NCBI GenBank assembly: GCA_021234155.1
Contig: JAJEKV010000059.1
Location: forward strand, 7,105,172 to 7,169,171
Reading direction: 5' to 3'
DNA length: 64,000 bases
Source of the DNA: Isoetes taiwanensis
Lineage: Eukaryota > Streptophyta > Lycopodiopsida > Isoetales > Isoetaceae
Part shown: in pieces, positions 49,039 to 60,344 of the stretch
Layout of the letters: each line of letters starts with the position of its first letter
Numbering within the stretch: the stretch's first letter is position 1
Notes under the pieces: generated by a model
Database searches by the model: none
What the model saw: the letters and a program-made list of their open reading frames with translations, nothing else
What the model was told of the DNA's origin: nothing
Made by a program: the position numbers and the translations under genes

Positions 49039-49185
49039 GGAAGTGTGGAGCGAGAGGAGGCTCTCCCTTGCAGTTACCCAACAAAATAATGGGGGGTAGA
49101 GCGAGAGAGGAGGCTCTCCCTCACCAAGTCTTTGAACATAACAATGGAAGGGTGGAGCAGAGAGGAGGCTCCCCCCTTGCCAATT
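49039..49185 (+). repeat. three tandem units of about 55 bp in the LINE ORF1-ORF2 spacer
   Basis: GTGGAGCGAGAGGAGGCTCT, GTAGAGCGAGAGAGGAGGCT and GTGGAGCAGAGAGGAGGCTC start successive units, each followed by CCCTTGC-like text and an ACAA-AATGG link. They lie between ORF1 and the endonuclease. Confidence 0.8.
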
Positions 49186-49289
49186 TCCGGGGGCAGGTGG
49201 GCTGACCTCCCTTGAGAATCATGCTAGAGATGGACATGGTTGAGGGCTGGCTCTATTGGTATGGAGGTGGAACATAATATTTTGGCCAC

Positions 49290-49900
49290 ATGAACACATT
49301 TGTCTTGGAATGTGAGGGGAGTGGCTTCTTCCCAAGTAAAAGAAGCGGGGTTGTCTCTTTACGCAATCTAAGTTTTCTCGACCTTTTGTTGCCTCCAAGA
49401 GCATAAATGCGCGCGGTGATGTACATAAAGTAGCTAATGTATTTGGGCCGGGACTATAATGTCTTGGTGTCTGCTGGCCGATGCATCTAAGGCAGGTGTG
49501 CTTACTTTGCATAGAAGTCGATGCGTGGATGTGACTTTTACTCAAAACAGATAGGTTCAAGGTGGATAATAATCAAATGGAAAGATGAGGGCCTAGAATG
49601 GGGTTTGAAAAATGTATATGCTCATAATAGACCTCGTCGGTAAGTGGTGCTTTGTGGGCAACTCGAGGAGTAAAGTTCTCCAGCTTGGGTAATGTTGCAT
49701 GGTTGCTCATTGGCGACTTCAATATGGTCGAGAAAGAGATAGAAGTGGTCATGGCTCGAAGTGGTGCAAGGATTGAAGGAGAACAATGGCTACGCCTTTT
49801 ACATGATGGTCGGAAACTTATAGAGATTGATGGTGATCAGTCATTTACGTGGTGTAATGGTTGGACAGAGCCGGCGAGCTTATGCAAGGCATGATAGAGG
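49290..49900 (+). pseudogene. LINE ORF2 AP-endonuclease domain
   Basis: The domain opens with HLSWNVRGVASSQVKEAGL (near 49290-49345), has NVYAHNRPRR (near 49612) and WLLIGDFNMVEKEIEVVMAR (near 49692), then FTWCNG (near 49845). These are the WN, YAPN-equivalent and GDFN landmarks of LINE APE endonucleases that nick target DNA. Frames differ between motifs, so the domain is broken. Confidence 0.75.
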
Positions 49901-50599
49901 ACACTTTAATACTTGTGTGTACTTTCGGCTAGCATTTTTTAAATTTTCGCTCAAATCATAATCCACAACTTCTAACTAATGATGTGGCTCATTGTCATCG
50001 ACCTACCATGACCTACTTTAAACTTAATTGCAAGTATTTGGAGGATGATGAGTTCAAACTTGGCTGTAGTCGGGCTTGGTCTCGGGCCTTCTCACCTCGT
50101 AGGGGCATGTGCGGGGTTGTCGCATGGCGTTGTCTGCGGTGAAGTCATTTGCAAAAGAATATGGAAGAGTCGAGCTGCTTTGAAGCTAGAGGACTATTGA
50201 CCGCATTGTACCGGGAATTAGAAATACTCACGGCTTTCGTGGCCATACTAGTGGAATCGAGAAAAGGAGTTATTATCTCGGATCAAGGCTATGGAAGGCG
50301 TAAAAGTTTACGAAGCCAAAGTGAAAGCGGTGGTTGCGATGGTTCAAGGGCGGAGATAGATGTTAGGGTTCTTTTCGGGCTGCAAGAAGAAGGAACTTCG
50401 CCACTTCTATACATTCTTTGGTGTTGCGGATGGCTCTTATCTCCGATCCGGTGAATCTTAAGCAATACCTTCATCATCACTTTTCTTCCCATTGCCCTTT
50501 CGGAAGGACATGCAATTGGCGTGTTGACTAAGGTGCATCGCATTGTTTTCGAAGAGCGAGAGGTTGCTTCTTGAGTCTAATATCATGAAGGAGGACTTA

Positions 50600-52200
50600 A
50601 AAGCATTTGTGGCTCTCTTGAAAAGGGACAAATGCCGGGTCTTGATGGCTTCCCTATTGAATTCTTTCGGAAGTCTTTGGGGACTGGTTGGAGGATGAAA
50701 TATATGATGCCTTTTGTGAGTTTGAGAGATTTAGGAGCCTTGATAAGATTTTTGAATCTGGGGTTGTATCTCTCTCATTCCAAAGAGCAAGGAACCCAAG
50801 ACTATTTCGACCGGGCGACCTATTACATTGCTTTCCTCCGTGTACAAGATCTTTGCTAAGACATTGGCGTAAAGAGTCCGAGATATCTTGGCCGACGCTA
50901 TCTAAATCAACACAACGGCTTTTCTCCCTCGTCGTTGTATTCTCAACAATGTGGCTCTTTGCATATGAAGGAATATATTGGGCCCGGGCCAGGGGTCATA
51001 GAGCAAAGTGTATCTTAAGCTTGATTTTGCTAAAGCTTACGATAGTGTTGATTGGGGTTTCTTGGAGAAGTGTCTTCTTGCACTTGGGTTTGGGGAGTCA
51101 TTCACAAGGAATGTCATGAAGCTCCATACATCAGCCAGGATCTCTTGTCCTTTTCCAGGCATGAGCCATCGGATATTTTGTGGTGGGTAGAGGAATTGGC
51201 AAGGTTGTCCCTTAGCACCCTTGCTTTTTCACAATTGTGGCGTAAGTATTATCCCGGCTCTTCTCCGTGGCTACCCAAGATGGCATTATTCAAGGCCTCC
51301 CAATGGGCGATGGTTCTCAAGAGGTATGTAACCAATATGCCGATGATACTTTTTGTTCCTAATTGCCGAAGGCTGAGAATCTTCGTAATGCTAAGCTATT
51401 ATTAGACACATTCTCCTTGGCATCGGGGAGTTCTTGTAGGGTGGCAAAAATGTACGGCTTTGTGGGCGTTGGGCAGTCCATCCCTCCCTGTATTTTGGAC
51501 TATCCATGGAAGATTCTTACGCGCGGCAATACCACAAAGTTGCTTGGTATCCCGGTTGGAATTCACGTCTACGCTTTGGATGCTTGGGATGAAATCATTA
51601 GTGGGTTGCAAAAGCACTTGTTTTGGTGGAATCTGACTAAACATGTCCATGCGGTAGAGAATCACCGTGGCTAAATGTGTTCTTAGTAATACTCATGTCT
51701 ACATGGCATACGCTCTATTAGCTCCATGATGTAAGATGGAGGAGATTGTGCGTATCGTCAGAAATTTTATTTGGGGTGGAAATGAGTTAGGAGGCGGTGG
51801 TCAAGGTAGCTTGGGCTTAAATGTATTAGACCCTAAGGCATTTGGTGGTCTTGGTATGTTGGATTTTCACCTCCAAAGCAAGGTGATGATATCAAAGTTC
51901 ATTTGGAGGATTTTCATTGGTAAGGATGATTCTCTCGGCCCGAGGTTGTTGTGCGGTCGATGCAAAGATTGTCTCCCATTTCATAAGGCCACCATTAAGC
52001 CCCTCATTCCTTGGGCTTTGCTTTATCATATGCATCCGTATCCTAATGCTTCTCCCTTTTCGAAGGGGTTGCTTCTTCGCTTGGGGACCTTTGTCGGGTC
52101 TCTTTTCCATATTAATCCGAGGCATGTCTTGATTTGTCCGCTCCATCTTTGGTGGATTCCGTTCTGGAGACACTCGGAGAATGTGCCTCTAAGTGTAGTT
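50600..52200 (+). pseudogene. LINE ORF2 reverse transcriptase
   Basis: In order: MPGLDGFPIEFFRKSLG (50632), LKLDFAKAYDSVDWGFLEKC (51011), QGCPLAPLLF (near 51208), the catalytic NQYADDTF (near 51331), LLDTFSLASG (near 51400), KLLGIPVGIH (near 51540) and VRNFIWGGNELGGGGQGSLG (51757), then KAFGGLGMLDFHLQSKVMIS (near 51840). The set is diagnostic of plant L1-type RT. Several frame changes separate the motifs. Confidence 0.85.
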
Positions 52201-52735
52201 GTTCATCCAAAGACTCAATGATGATGGGTAGCAATGGTATCGTAGACACTATTGCCTTTGGTATGAGTCCGATCATCTCATGTCATGGGAAGCATTTAGA
52301 ACAAAGTTCTTGTTGTGCGGATGGGGATGAGTAACTGGAATCATATTCTTTGCATTGTTGCCACGGGATTACGGGTCCACGGATTGAGGTAGTCGTATGG
52401 GGTTGCCATCGGGATATCCAGCCCGAGGCGGTTTGTGTCTTTCGTGGTATAAATTGCTTGTGCATTTCAAATCCGCCTCCATCTAATAGGTGGCATCTTG
52501 TGTCCCTCGACCACAATGGAAAAGTGTTTGAATATGGGTATGGGATAAATTTTGCTTCATCCCAAAGTAGTAGTTAATTGTGGTGGCAAGTGATCCATAG
52601 ATGCCTAGAGTCAATGGGTTAGTCCATAAAATGGATAATCGGATTTGAGCTCTCATCCTTTATGCCGGCAAAGGGTTGAGAGTATTGAGCATTGTTTTTT
52701 TTTTCTTGTGTGGCGGCCCGTGAGCATGGTCTTGG

Positions 52736-53026
52736 TTGTTGACCCTATTTGGCACGTCTAGATCTAGCCAGCAAATTTTGCTTGCTATCTATCCCGATGC
52801 TTGGCCCAAACTACGTAAACGAGCTTTTCATCTCGCATGTGGCTGGCTTTTATGGTCAATCTGGAAGAGAGGGAGATTGTTTATCTTTAAAGGGCGTGAA
52901 TCTGCAGATGAGATTGTCCTTCATTGGCCCCTAAATAAAATTGTTATGGCTTACAATTGTTCTTCTCTTGATCAAGAAAGAAATCTTGATCCGCATACTT
53001 ACCTTCAGATTCATTCTTTTGCATAG
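52736..53026 (+). pseudogene. LINE ORF2 C-terminal domain
   Basis: This 96-codon frame contains LAIYPDAWPKLRKRAFHLAC followed by GWLLWSIWKRGRLFIFKG, the conserved W-IWK-RN/R-IF block at the end of plant L1 ORF2. It ends about 90 bp before the A tail. Homologous text occurs at 3.3 kb and, inverted, at 47.3 kb. Confidence 0.8.
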
Positions 53027-53147
53027 GCAGGTGGTTGTGCTCAGTTGGATCATGTCTTTGCATTTTATGTTGCTCTGGTTTTTAGTTGGTGAATAATAAA
53101 GCTTGTTGTCCTTCAAAAAAAAAAAAAAAAAAAAATATTGGATACCT

Positions 53148-53290
53148 TTCTCATTACTGTGAAGCCTTGAAAACCTTTTAGGGCTTCTAATCCCTATAGT
53201 AATGGGCTTTTGTGCCTTTTTTTGTACTGGGCCGGTGGACAATAGAAATCAATTCAATTCGAATCAATTCAGCACAATTTAATTCATCTA
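53148..53290 (+). repeat. LINE group 2 3'-end remnant (insertion target)
   Basis: CCTTGAAAACCTTTTAGGGC, a GTAGTAATG-like word (ATAGTAATGG), TTTTTGTACTGGGCCGGTGG, then AATTC-type units. The order matches 62.79-62.93 kb. The full-length LINE sits immediately to the left. Confidence 0.6.
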
Positions 53291-53439
53291 TCTATAAAAG
53301 CAATGTTTGTATATTTGCAGCTTTACTTCCTCTTCCTCTTTCCTGCATGTATTACTTCCCCTTCCTCTAGCTCTGTCTATATCAAAGTTCTTTGGGATAG
53401 AATGTTTTGAAGAAATTTGCCTAAAACCTCTACAAGTGC

Positions 53440-54113
53440 AACAAGTATTTATTTGTTGGTTAACCTTTGAGCAACTTGTTTAAAGATGTCCTAATTCACC
53501 ACATCTATAGCATGACTCAAATAATATTTCTTTTTCAGGGCCTGTATCCAATCTTCCTTTTTCCAACAGCCAAAACCTCAGGAGTTTCTACTTTGTCATC
53601 TTCATCTGACACATTATTTTGTTCAATCTTGGTTTTAGCCACCTGTTCTACACGTCCTTTAGTCCTTGGAACTGTTATGATATTGACAAAGTGGCACACT
53701 TTGAAAATTTTTTGGAAATAGCTATTACCTGTTGGTTCATTGACGCAATGGGTTCAACACTATCTAAATCTGCACAAAGTATATCGAACTTATAAAAAAA
53801 CTCATCTTTAAATCTCATATTCCTCAACTCCTTTTGATGCACATCAATTTGTGATGTGTTTTTCACTGCATAAGTTCCAAGCATCTCTAGAATTTATTGT
53901 TCTTAATTTCAACATTATACCTGGTCCCACTTTGCTAAGTATAATTGCCTTTGCCTGATTCTCCTTCATGTGATCTTTGACATGACTTCCACTACTCACC
54001 TCATCTGTCTCAGTAGCCTTTAGAGTTACTAAAATTTTTGTAACTAAACTACTTGCATCACCAACATCAGCAATCTTGCGTTCAAAAGTTTCAGTGCATT
54101 CAGTTTTCCACAC
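53440..54113 (-). pseudogene. Ty1/copia-type gag fragment
   Basis: Minus-strand frames include MKENQAKAIILSKVGPGIML followed by SRDAWNLCSEKH (near 54020-53880), the A-A-I---V-------AKEAW--L pattern of copia Gag. Then comes LRNMRFKDEFFYKFDILCADLD (53830-53765; the first 20 are the informative part) and a CCHC zinc knuckle read CYRCGELGHL-TSC near 53515-53475, with a stop inside it. Gag coats element RNA. The next fragment, at 54.3 kb, is on the opposite strand. Confidence 0.65.
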
Positions 54114-54309
54114 AAGTTCGCTTTCTAAAGAGTTCTAAGATTATGTAAATGCCAAAAGCATCCATAGTCAGATGATTGTTTTGGTGCTCATGCGCAAAAC
54201 GGTGTTGCAAAATGAAAGATTAGGACATTACTAGAAATTGCAAGATGCATGCTAAAGCAATCAACTATCATCTATTTTATGGGTGGAGGCTATAGTGACA
54301 ACAACCTAC

Positions 54310-55120
54310 TTGTTGAATTGAGCACCTACCAAGACCTTGAAACTCCAGACTCCATTTGAAGCTCTTCATGGGGATAAACCAAATATCTCAAACTTGAGAG
54401 TATTTGGCTGCCTTGGATATCCAACAATTCCAACCAAAATCCTTCAAACACAAGGCAAACTCTTTGCTACAAAGGTTCTGTTTATTGGATATCCAAAAAA
54501 CATGACGGCATGAAAGTGTTTTGATTTAGTTACAAAAATCTTTGCTTCACGAAGCAATGATATCTATAGAAGATGTCGTCTATTCCTCTAATTTCTATGA
54601 GCCACCAAGCGACAATACTGATCAACAACTACAAAATGACTCTCTCTCTTGACTTAGTGACGTTCACGCAAGTGTGTCACCTCATACTTCTACTTAAATC
54701 CAGTATCTCTCTCTACAACTCGTCTTAGTTCTTTTACTCTTTTTTTGCCTGTTAGTAGCAGCTCTACTGCTCCAGCACACACTCCATCTTCATCTTCTCT
54801 AGTGCACAATCCATATCATGAGTTGTTACCTACTTCTCTCCATGAATCTGATTCATCTCCACCTGTTTCACCTTCGTCTTTGCCAATAAAATGATGCCGA
54901 ACTTCTAGCTTTTCCAAGTGAGTCAACAACAATCCAACCAAGAATATCCAAACAACTTGTTGGATTTCCACCTATAGTTGAGGCTTTTAATTTTGCCCTT
55001 CTGGCTAGTGTTTTATCTCAACATGATCCAATTACCTATTCTAAAGCCTCTAAAGATCCTTCCTTTGACCTGTCACACTTCTACCATGCTATTTTGACAA
55101 ATGCATCTTTTTCGTTGCCT
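54310..55120 (+). pseudogene. Ty1/copia integrase-RT junction fragment
   Basis: The frame reads TPFEALHGDKPNISNLRVFG, then KVLFIGYPKN (near 54345-54500), the end of copia integrase, and KCFDLVTKIFASRSND just after a TGA. Further right, VGFPPIVEAFNFALLASVLS and DPITYSKASKD (near 54955-55060) match the FAL---EP-TY-EAL block before RT. RT itself is missing. Confidence 0.7.
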
Positions 55121-55662
55121 CCCCAAACAAAATTACGAATTGTCGCTTCCGTCTCGCGTGCCTTTAGGTGGAGCAACTAAAAGTGATGACACATAGATGT
55201 GCATGCTATATAACACATGTTTTGCTACTGCAATCCTTTTAGCTAGTGATATCTTCGTAACTTTCCACCACTTTAAATGTCTTTGGAGTCCAAGAACCAT
55301 CTCGTCCTAAATTCTAGTTCCATGCACATTTATTCCAACTAGGATTCCTAGAAGCTTGGAGATTTTCCCTTCTGGAAATGATTTTCTATGTAAGAGATTC
55401 AAGGCACTTAGAATGTGTGCCTTCCCCCATCCACCGTGCAGATTACTTCTTCCAATTAATGAGGCATCTTGATGCTAAAGAAAATATGTCAAGCAATTGC
55501 TACATTAGGTTATCTTCCTTTGCTTGTAAAAAGAGAAAAGAGTCATCTGCATACTGATTGCATATTTGTTGCAATCCTATCGTAGAAAGGGGAGGACAGA
55601 ATAAAATAAAGGCAATGGAACAGAGGCACGAAAAAAATGGTGGAGAATTGCACATCAAAAAC

Positions 55663-55683
55663 GATGCCCACATCCTCCTTAAA
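55663..55683 (+). repeat. 21-bp inverted repeat, left arm
   Basis: GATGCCCACATCCTCCTTAA plus A is a perfect reverse complement of 63702-63722. Similarity extends about 12 bp outward (CACATC-AAAA) and less clearly inward. It lies just outside a C-rich tandem array. Confidence 0.85.
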
Positions 55684-55759
55684 CTTCCCCATAAAAACCC
55701 TCAAAATCCCCCTTATTGCAAAATGGACATGATTTTAAGAAACGAGATATTTGGCCACA

Positions 55760-56330
55760 ATCCTCCCTTTGTGATTTTGTAAATTAATATCCCCCTATTT
55801 GAAGTTTTTTTATATCCCTCATTTCGTATGCAATGTTCATACTTCTTTTCTCATAACTAATGTTCATACCACTTTCTAGCAACAATCCTTCTTTTGTGAT
55901 TTTTGTACTTTAATATCCCCTACTTGAATTTTTCTTTTTCATTTGTACCCCATTTCGACATATGCAATATTCGTACTCCATTTCTTGCAACCAATGTTCA
56001 TACCCCTTTTCTCAACAATCCTCCCTTTGTGTTTTAAAGTTTAATATCCCCTAACTTCATCTCCTCTTCTCAACCATCCCCCTTTTGTGATCTTGCAGTT
56101 TAATATCCCCTTACTCAGTTAATACCCCTTTCTCAACAATCCCCCTTCATAATTTTGTAGTTTAATATCCCCTTACTCGAAGATCTCCTTCATTTGTGCC
56201 CCCTTTCCATATGCAATATTCATACTCCTTTCCTCACAATCAATATTCATACCCCTTTCTAGCGACATTCCGCCTTTTATATGATTTATAAATTAATATC
56301 CTCCTATTGAGAATTCTTTCAGTTGTATGC
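55760..56330 (+). repeat. C-rich degenerate tandem array, about 55-128 bp spacing
   Basis: Units with CAATCCCCCTTTTGTGATTT and TTAATATCCCC start at about 55770, 55887, 56010, 56066, 56139 and 56267, linked by CATTTGTACCCC and CAATGTTCATACYCCTTTCT words. No coding role is seen. To its right, 56380-56600 is another C-run-rich stretch. Confidence 0.75.
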
Positions 56331-56599
56331 TTTCTATACGCCCGGGGGATGCACTTATACATAAAGGGGGTATGGCATCTGCGTTCAGAGGGTAGCAAAA
56401 AACCCCCCTTGTATACACATTTTTAAAAGGCAATTTGACCCCTATGTGTATAGATATTGCTCTAGATCAGTGCCTAAAAACACCCCTAACCCCTAAGTAT
56501 ACGTGCATAAATGGTCCAAAAACCCCCCTCCGGTTGATCTCTCATGGGTTATACGCTAATGAAAGGTGAATCCCCCGGGTCTATACGCAATGTGTTCCA

Positions 56600-57296
56600 T
56601 ACCCATTTCTGGTGAAATGCATACAGGCCAGTTTGCAACATAGTATTTCGCGATAATGTACACAGGCCAGTTTGCAACATAGTATTTAATGCAAATAAAC
56701 ACACCGCATAAGACATCTATATTAAAGGTAATCAATTTATACAAATCTAGTGACTACAATTGTTCAAGTATATAACCGTAATACGTAGTTACAAATTATT
56801 GAAATAGAAATGGCATGCAAACACAAATCAATGCGAATCTGTGTTATTGGAGAGAAGAGTTTCTATTCTGAATATTTCATTTTTGTAATCCTTTCCCTTC
56901 AGCAGAGCTTTATAGTGAAAACATCTAAGGGTTAACAACGCAGTAGGTTTTGGCTCCTTTGTGGGGTGCACTTATGAAAACATGGTTAAAATGTTAGCCC
57001 CTCTTATACTACAAAGCAGTCAGACTTCTAAATTTAGAGCTAGATGGCTTGGGGAGGGAGGGGAGGGAGGGGGAGGGTGGAAACCGAGTACCAATGTGTG
57101 CATACTCCAGCCAAGCACAAAGCCTGCACTATGACACGTCTCTCTGTTCAAAGATTACACATTAAAAAAAAAGGAAATCAGAACACAAATTTTGTGCAAG
57201 ATTCAACAAATTGTGAGCTTAAGATACAACATATGACGGTATACAACACATACGGGTTGTGCTACATACAAACCTTGGGACTACAATTGTTCAAGT
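56600..57296. other. interval without a recognised gene
   Basis: A direct pair, ACAGGCCAGTTTGCAACATA at about 56623 and 56660, is the only structure I note, along with a G-rich run at 57051-57080. Confidence 0.5.
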
Positions 57297-57589
57297 CTAA
57301 TGGCTAATATTTAAGTCTGTAACCATGATCAGAAAGTCAAGTTCAGGATCTTTCAAGGTTGCAATGATGCTTCGCAAAGCTGTGCTAAAATTCCTCTGTT
57401 CAGTGAATGAACTATTTGCATATTGTCGTCCCAGCTCCAGCTCTCCCAGTTCTGGCCATGGCTGCTTCAGAAGTTCCCTGTTATAAAGCCTAAACATTAC
57501 AACAGAATTTACAAATAGAAAAACACAAATAAGATGGGTACTTCGACCTAAGGTAAACCTGAATAAAATAGCGGCTCAGGTCTTCATAT
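57297..57589 (-). CDS. terminal exons of an unidentified protein-coding gene
   Basis: Two adjacent exons join in phase: 57589-57548 (YEDLSRYFIQVYLR) and 57489-57297 (LYNRELLKQPWPELGELELG to LDFLIMVTDLNISH, then stop), with a GT-AG intron of 58 bp. The residue pattern is that of an ordinary globular or helical cytosolic protein, with no transposon motif. I do not recognise the family. A possible upstream exon ends at 60129 (ATGTTTGCATCTCCACTCAG, giving MFASPL plus AG), which would be in phase across a 2.5-kb intron. A 44-bp exon at 60344-60301 (PEDIGARLVCNILA) is a further candidate, although its phase does not join the 60129 piece cleanly. The gene may be partial or decayed. Confidence 0.45.
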
Positions 57590-57994
57590 CTGATGTAAGA
57601 AGAAGACAACTATGGCATCTTATGGTGATTTCACCTCCAATGACCTAAAACAACTTTAACAAGCTACCCCAAAGCTTCATTGAAGCAAGAAAATGGTGCT
57701 AGCAACATCCTGTATGTGCAAGAATGGAGCCAATATTGGAAAATCCTAGCCCATTTCACATGTCTCCACTCATAGGATTCAGCTGCCGCATTTGCACTAA
57801 TACTAAGTGCCCATTTTAACTCCTAGCTAAAAACTGAGGAACCATCTCCGTAGCTGTGTCTTCCTTCCTTTGTCTTCCATAGCTTGACAAAATTATCCCT
57901 TTACCAATGGTCTACAAAAGTTAGGAGATGCTAACAACTCTAATCTACAATGTGCACAAAATTCCAATGTTGGAAACCAACTACTCTTTTGTCA

Positions 57995-58195
57995 TCGATT
58001 CGCATAGCGGATCGAGATTCTTGCACAAGACGAGCATGCATGCATTGCATGCGTCGCATGCATGCATCGCATGCATTTTTAGGCCGTTCATCAGGTTGGG
58101 GGATCGCTATTTATTGCAGAGTTCTTCATCGACGTTTCATCGACGCTTTCAGATCAATAAAGAATTAAGCGATATCCATGGCTTCTATTCTTTGA
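57995..58195 (+). repeat. direct repeat, left copy (about 200 bp)
   Basis: Starts ATCGATTCGCATAGCGGATC and includes GTTCATCAGGTTGGGGGATC, GCTATTTATTGCAGAGTTCT and GCGATATCCATGGCTTCTA. It matches 58399-58585 with about 80-85% identity. CATGCATG-rich text at 58034-58075 is expanded in this copy. Confidence 0.75.
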
Positions 58196-58398
58196 TCTCA
58201 TGCGGAGGAGGGGCTTCTTCTTGCATGAGCTAGTCTTTCTTGACCATTCATATCCCCTCTAACCTCTTCTATCTTTGCCCTTTTGTCTTCAAAAGAGATG
58301 TAGCATCGGACAATCTTGAACTTTCTCCTCGGATCTAGTATTTGAAGTTCTCGATATCGGGATGTTGTTATTTTCAAAAAGTCGAAATTAAGAATATC

Positions 58399-58585
58399 AT
58401 CGATTGGCGTAGCGGTCAGATTCTTGCTTAAGGCAACATGCATGACCATTGTCGCACATACAAACCTTGGGATACATTTTGGGCGTTCATCGGGTTGGGG
58501 ATCGCTATTTATTGCGAGTTCTTCATCGGCGTTTCATCTTTCAACGCTTTCTCATAAAAGCGGTATCCATGGCTCCTACCCTCCC
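58399..58585 (+). repeat. direct repeat, right copy
   Basis: Partner of 57995-58195 (ATCGATTGGCGTAGCGGTCA, GTTCATCGGGTTGGGGATCG, GCGGTATCCATGGCTCCTA). The repeat period is about 400 bp. GTCGCGTGGCACGCGTGACC and an earlier variant lie just to the right (58628 and 58680). Confidence 0.75.
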
Positions 58586-58589
58586 CTTA

Positions 58590-60300
58590 AAATTGTTATT
58601 TATATATTCATATTTGTTATAATTGTTGCGTGGCACGCATGACCAGAGTTCCCGCTTTTTGAGGTGTAAATGTTGTTTTTGTCGCGTGGCACGCGTGACC
58701 AGCCCTAAGATGGGTTTTTCTCTATTGGTTTTGTTGGTGATGTGCGGATCCAAGGGTGATGCGCATAACCGGTATTCTCACGTGGAAGCGTGGTTTTTGT
58801 GAGAACGTTTCACCTCCATTGACCAAGCCCTTTCACAGGGACCCCAAAGCTAGGGTTTTTCCTTGAAAACCGGTGAAAAGGCAACATTTTTAATGTGCGA
58901 TAAGCTCTCGGCAATTACACTAGCCAACATCGTAGCACACAATTTTATTTGGGGGCCCATGTTATATTTTGGATATTCCTATGTTTTTTTATTTTTGGGT
59001 AGCTTGCGATGTGCGAGCTACCCACCCTATACCATTGTAGCTTCCTTCCTTTGAGATGAATGAAAAGCCTATCTATCGGGATGTTGTTGTTTTCATGCAA
59101 AAGTTAGCAGATGCGGAATGCATATTCTTCAAGCTTTTTCTTGAGCACTGATTTTTTATCTCCATAAAATTGTTGACTGGTAAAAACTCAATGTTGTTAA
59201 AAAAAACCGTTTTTTATTTTTAAAGTACCTCTATAAAAATCCTCACGTTTTTTAAAGGATTTTTATGATTTGGTATGACAAAAATAAAGAATAAAAAAAA
59301 TTGCACATTCTTTGCGCTGTTTTATTGGACATATGTTTGCTACTGTTAAAATGCACATTTTTGCTAGAAGTTACAAGACTTAGCATGCCAAAAAGTAAAT
59401 CAAAAGCTTATGTAGCTATCAAAAACTATTAAGTTCAAGTACAAAGATGTCATGGCAGTTTTGCCATGTACCTCTTAAGAAAGTTGAGAGAAACATTATC
59501 ATAGAGGTTAAGAAATTTAAAAATTTCATATACAAAGATAAATACATTCAAGAATATTATATATTTGGATTTAAAAAACCAAGGCCTAGGGATTTTTAAG
59601 GATTTTTAAAGATTTTTAAGGATTTTAAGGATTTTTAACGTATTTTATATGTTTAAAGATTTTTTCCAAAAATTTTAAAAATCTTCAAAAAATATTAAAA
59701 AACGTTTTTTAAATGTACGGATTTTGATGTACTTAACGACATTGCAAAAACTGGGTCCTCTTAAAGATGCTGTTTCAGGTACAAAATTTTAACAGAAAAT
59801 GAATCATCTAGACAAAATTACATACGCAAATCTTTGAAAATGGGAGTATGAAGATGGGGATGCAAATCTACAAAGTAAACAACCAAAGTGGGGATATGAG
59901 ATGGCTGGAGATGGCACGTCACTATAGTTTAGCACATTCTTATTTCCCCATACTCTCTCTCTCAACACATCATCTTAAATGTAGCATACCATCTATCAGG
60001 CATACATCCAACACTTACTTTATAGAGGGGAGTTGGCAAAATCTGAAGCAAAATGAAAAACGAAAAAAATAAAATAAAGGAAAAGTACACAAGGCACAGT
60101 ATGTAAACTGAGTTATATTCTCAATTACCTGAGTGGAGATGCAAACATGCACATAAATGCTTCAAATTATTGTTTCAAATTTTATAATTGCCCTGAAACC
60201 TGTAATCCAAAATGCAAAGTGCAAGAGTAGATCATACACTGTAAATCAGAATAAAGTCTATTCATATCTATGAACTCGTACAAAATAAAGCAAAGCTCAC
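58590..60300. other. interval, simple-sequence rich, no gene confirmed
   Basis: GGTTTTTCCTTGAAAACCGG at about 58853 resembles the start of the LINE group 2 3' region. At about 59587-59640, GGATTTTTAA is repeated about five times in tandem. The remainder is strongly AT-rich. Confidence 0.5.
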
Positions 60301-60344
60301 CATGCCAAGATGTTGCATACTAACCGGGCGCCAATATCCTCTGG

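Larger units (their letters stand above)
47395..53133 (+). mobile_element. essentially full-length L1-type LINE (group 1)
   Basis: This is a 5.7-kb non-LTR element with a 5' UTR, ORF1 (from 47572), ORF2 (endonuclease, RT, C-terminal motif) and an A tail of about 20 (53115-53133). The flanks AATATTGGATGCCT (47381-47394) and AATATTGGATACCT (53134-53147) are a 14-bp target-site duplication with one mismatch. The duplication and tail allow both ends to be placed, so the element is not 5'-truncated. Frameshifts and stops in both ORFs make it inactive. It inserted within about 10 bp of the truncated LINE to its left. Confidence 0.9.
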
